Assembly (NCBI GenBank): GCA_021532125.1
Contig: JADYUX010000001.1
Location: forward strand, 186,001-250,000
From: Arcanobacterium haemolyticum
GTDB taxonomy: Bacteria > Actinomycetota > Actinomycetes > Actinomycetales > Actinomycetaceae
DNA: 64,000 bases
Direction: 5' to 3'
Position 1 is the first letter of the stretch. Each line of letters starts with the position of its first letter. Positions 61,354 through 64,000 of this stretch are shown in pieces. Under the pieces are notes generated by a model that had not been told where the DNA came from, did not search any database, and worked only from the letters and a program-made list of their open reading frames with translations. Position numbers and translations under genes: made by a program.

Positions 61354-62280
61354 TCACCAGAAGGCGCGCATAGCAATCGCGTCCGCAAACTTCTGCAAAT
61401 GCTCCGGGTTTGCCGAGAGATACAGGGAGCCGTCGATAAGCGACACTTCCATCACGTAGAACTCGTGCTCATCTTCCGGGCCACCACGAACAATATCGAC
61501 ACGGTTAAAGAGCAACAGCTCATCGCGCCCCGCCTGATCGTGGATGTAGGAATGGAGAGCCTTGCGAATCTCCTCACCCCAACGCCACTCCTCAGCCGTA
61601 GCTGAAGCAGAACCGACGATAACTTCTTCCTGAACCTCGTCACCGGCACGGAAGCGATCGTGGAGCATAGCCCGCTTGTCCACACGGTACGACGGGAGGC
61701 CATTGAGGTAAATCAGCGAAATCTCACCCGAACGATCAATCTCTTCGAGGTAACGCTGAACCATGACTGAACGGCCACGCCCCAATTCATGCTGCGCGTG
61801 CTTAATCGCCTCGCTTCGCGACACCGGATCCGTCGCCGTGTACCGCCCGGTACCACGACCACCCGACGATACCGCCGGCTTGACGACGAAGTCACCGTAA
61901 GCCGGGAAACGGGTATGCACTTGATGCTTTGAATATTGCCGGTCAGGCTCAAGCCATGTCGTTGGAATAGTCGGAAGCCCACGTTCCTCAAGTGCACGCA
62001 AATAATGCTTATCCGAATTCCACTCAAGAACAGAACTCTGGTTCAGCAGGCGGGGCACCGTACGAGCCCACGCCAGAAAACCCTCACGATCCTTCGCGTA
62101 ATCACGCACGGAACGCAACACCGTCAAGTCAGACTTCGACCAATCAACATCCGGATCACTCCACACAGCGATGCGCGGTTCGAGCCCGCGCTCACGGAGG
62201 GCATCCGGGAGACCAGCTTCGTCGGTATCAAGATGGGGCAAATCGGCGCTCGTTACGAGCGTCACGAGAGGAGCAGACAT
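61354..62280 (-). CDS. ATP-grasp ligase of unknown substrate
   Basis: The 308-residue protein has the ATP-grasp fold: N-terminal VTSADLPHLDTDEAGLPDAL, DLTVLRSVRDY, nucleotide-binding DFVVKPAVSSGGRGTGRYT, VMVQRYLEEIDRSGEISLIY and metal-binding NRVDIVRG with FYVMEVSLIDGSLY. It resembles RimK/glutathione-synthetase-like enzymes found in actinobacteria. Substrate not known. It stands alone. Confidence 0.88.
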   Translation of the reverse strand: MSAPLVTLVTSADLPHLDTDEAGLPDALRERGLEPRIAVWSDPDVDWSKSDLTVLRSVRDYAKDREGFLAWARTVPRLLNQSSVLEWNSDKHYLRALEERGLPTIPTTWLEPDRQYSKHQVHTRFPAYGDFVVKPAVSSGGRGTGRYTATDPVSRSEAIKHAQHELGRGRSVMVQRYLEEIDRSGEISLIYLNGLPSYRVDKRAMLHDRFRAGDEVQEEVIVGSASATAEEWRWGEEIRKALHSYIHDQAGRDELLLFNRVDIVRGGPEDEHEFYVMEVSLIDGSLYLSANPEHLQKFADAIAMRAFW

Positions 62281-62556
62281 ACTCCTTAGCTTACTGAATC
62301 ACTCCACGTTGGTGTGCGCTGAAATGTGGATGTTATCTACGACTCGTTCTCGACGTGAAAGCACCCACGTTTTTCGTCGTTATCCCGAACAAATGACGCG
62401 CATCCGATCTGCGTCACATCATGAAAAGTTACTCAGGCGTAAAGTTTGTAACGACTGGATGAGTATGGCGGCGCCTTAGCACCAACGACGAACATCCACA
62501 CCACCTTCCGTTGTGTACCCCCGTATGACCTCGCGAGACCGATAGGACTTTGACGC

Positions 62557-64000
62557 ATGCTCGACATCCTTGCCGAGAGCCCACTACTCACGCTCTTCAT
62601 CGTCGTCACCGTAGGGGCGATACTTGGCGCGATTCCGTTCGGAAAAGTGCGCCTCGGAGCAGCCGGAGCACTCTTCATCGGCCTCGCACTCTCTGCAAGC
62701 AACCCCAGCCTCGGCGAAGGCATGGCAATCGTCCAGTCGCTCGGACTATCACTCTTCGTCTACACCGTCGGAGTGAGTGCAGGAGCAGCATTTTTCAGTC
62801 AAATTCGCCAGCAGCTCTCCCTCATGACCACGGCATTTATTTGCGCAGGCGTCGGCGCGGTCGTCACCATCCTCATGGCACATCTCCTCGACGTTCCCAA
62901 AGCGCTCGCAACCGGCCTCTACACCGGCGCCCTCACCGCCGCTCCAGCTCTCGACACTGCGACACGTATCGCCGGATCAGAGGAACCATCTGTCGGATAC
63001 GCCTTCGGCTACCCCATCGGAGTCATCGTCGGAATCCTCCTCGTATCCTCGATTGTTGGCCGTACGTGGCGTGGCGAAAAAGACACCCCGTCACTCGCCG
63101 GTCAAGGACTCACGGCCATCTCCGTTGAAGTCAACAGGCACGTCAATCTCCGCGACATCCCCGAGTGGCGCACACAAAAAATCCGCGTCTCCTACCTCCA
63201 GCGCGGCGATATCACCCGAGTCGCTATCCCCGGCGAGGACCTAGAAAAAGACGACCGGATCGTTATGGTCGGCACTAGTGACAACGTGGAGGCCGCCGCA
63301 AAGAGAGTCGGCACACGTCTACCTACGCACCTGGCCGACAATCGCCGCAACGTCAGATTCGAACGCATCGTCGTCTCCAACCCCGATGTCGCCTGCCACA
63401 CCATCGCCGAACTCAACCTGCCGGCAAGATACGGAGCCCTCGTCACCCGCGTCCGCCGCGGTGACCTCGACCTCCTTGCAAGCGACGACTTCGCCCTCCA
63501 GATGGGCGACCGCGTCGCCGTCGTCATGCCCCGCGACCAACAAAACGCAATCCAGGATCTCTTTGGCGACTCTGAACGCCGAGTTTCTGAGGTAGACGCA
63601 CTCGGCCTTGGCATGGGCCTCGTTCTCGGCATGCTCCTCGGCCTCGTATCCTTCCCGATGCCTGGCGGCTCCACATTCTCACTCGGCCCAGCCGCCGGAC
63701 CTCTCATCGTCGGTATGATGCTCGGCGCTCTGCGCCGCACCGGGCCTATCATCTGGAGTCTGCCAGAAGCGGCAAACCTCACGATTCGCCAGCTTGGCCT
63801 CCTCCTCTTCCTTGCCGGCCTTGGCCTCACAGCCGGCCCTAAATTTGCAACAATCCTCATGTCGCCACTCGCGTGGAAAGCCGGCGCCCTCGCTGCAGTC
63901 GTGGCGATCGTCGCATGCACCGGGGTCCTCGTTTCCGGCAAGTGGATCATCAAACTGTCTGCCCCACGTACAGCCGGTGGCATCGCCGGCTTCCTCGGGC
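62557..64000 (+). CDS. AspT/YidE-type antiporter, partial
   Basis: The gene is open at the right window edge; 481 codons are visible from the ATG at 62557. The N-terminal membrane domain (SPLLTLFIVVTVGAILGAIP, LGLSLFVYTVGVSAG) is followed by two TrkA_C/RCK_C regulatory domains (IRVSYLQRGDITRVAIPGED and ARYGALVTRVRRGDLDLL) and a second set of membrane helices (GLGMGLVLGMLLGLVSF). This is the aspartate-alanine antiporter/YidE layout. It may move amino acids or organic acids. Confidence 0.9.
   Translation, partial: MLDILAESPLLTLFIVVTVGAILGAIPFGKVRLGAAGALFIGLALSASNPSLGEGMAIVQSLGLSLFVYTVGVSAGAAFFSQIRQQLSLMTTAFICAGVGAVVTILMAHLLDVPKALATGLYTGALTAAPALDTATRIAGSEEPSVGYAFGYPIGVIVGILLVSSIVGRTWRGEKDTPSLAGQGLTAISVEVNRHVNLRDIPEWRTQKIRVSYLQRGDITRVAIPGEDLEKDDRIVMVGTSDNVEAAAKRVGTRLPTHLADNRRNVRFERIVVSNPDVACHTIAELNLPARYGALVTRVRRGDLDLLASDDFALQMGDRVAVVMPRDQQNAIQDLFGDSERRVSEVDALGLGMGLVLGMLLGLVSFPMPGGSTFSLGPAAGPLIVGMMLGALRRTGPIIWSLPEAANLTIRQLGLLLFLAGLGLTAGPKFATILMSPLAWKAGALAAVVAIVACTGVLVSGKWIIKLSAPRTAGGIAGFLG

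Overview
The window comes from an actinobacterium, most likely the family Actinomycetaceae (Trueperella/Arcanobacterium-like). This is inferred from the moderately high GC content, the LAxTG sortase signal, probable leaderless genes, twin GTPase genes, and the cysK-cysE, rpiB, M13 peptidase, pepN, ettA and orn content. The species is not proven by the sequence alone.

Region 1 (1-18.6 kb) is most of a siphovirus-type prophage. Its structural and replication genes run leftwards. Read from right to left they are: a Cro-like protein, antirepressor, excisionase-like protein, small early genes, Erf recombinase, replication proteins, SSB, two HNH nucleases, small and large terminase, portal, a MuF protein fused to an EndoU toxin with an overlapping immunity candidate, an intrinsic terminator, scaffold, capsid, connectors and the major tail protein (cut by the window edge). 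The lysogeny operon runs rightwards: a leaderless repressor, an ImmA/IrrE protease and a PD-(D/E)xK nuclease. The right end coincides with the 3' half of a tRNA-Gly(UCC) gene, an attachment-site scar. No integrase lies near it.

Region 2 (18.6-27.5 kb) is a mosaic accessory island. It holds a GIY-YIG/SF2-helicase restriction protein broken by an in-frame amber codon, two N6-adenine methyltransferases, a phage DNA polymerase fragment, 79-bp direct repeats, and a silent toxin-immunity cassette. The cassette is a headless MuF protein with a papain-like toxin domain plus its own immunity gene. It is bracketed by two DNA segments homologous to those bracketing the EndoU module 22 kb away, and this layout looks built for toxin switching by recombination.

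Region 3 (27.9-49.3 kb) is core chromosome: a sortase-anchored beta-helix surface protein, rpmF, an IMPACT-family protein, cysK and cysE, rpiB, M13 and M1 peptidases, separate PTS EIIA and EIIB proteins, malQ, a TesB thioesterase, ettA, a second ssb, and two dynamin-like GTPases.

Region 4 (49.3-51.0 kb), next to tRNA-Arg(UCU), is gene-poor. It carries one orphan gene, clustered dyads, and a 32-bp near-copy of the sequence beside the prophage terminase genes, so it may be the relic of a phage satellite or prophage.

Region 5 (51-64 kb) is chromosomal: a CueP-like lipoprotein, CsbD, Dps, oligoribonuclease, an aldo-keto reductase, a five-gene sugar or polyol operon, a minimal zincin, a CMD and cupin pair, tRNA-His, an ATP-grasp enzyme, and a partial AspT/YidE-type transporter. 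The sugar operon encodes a GlpP-type antiterminator and has an intrinsic terminator in its own leader, which suggests autoregulation by antitermination.
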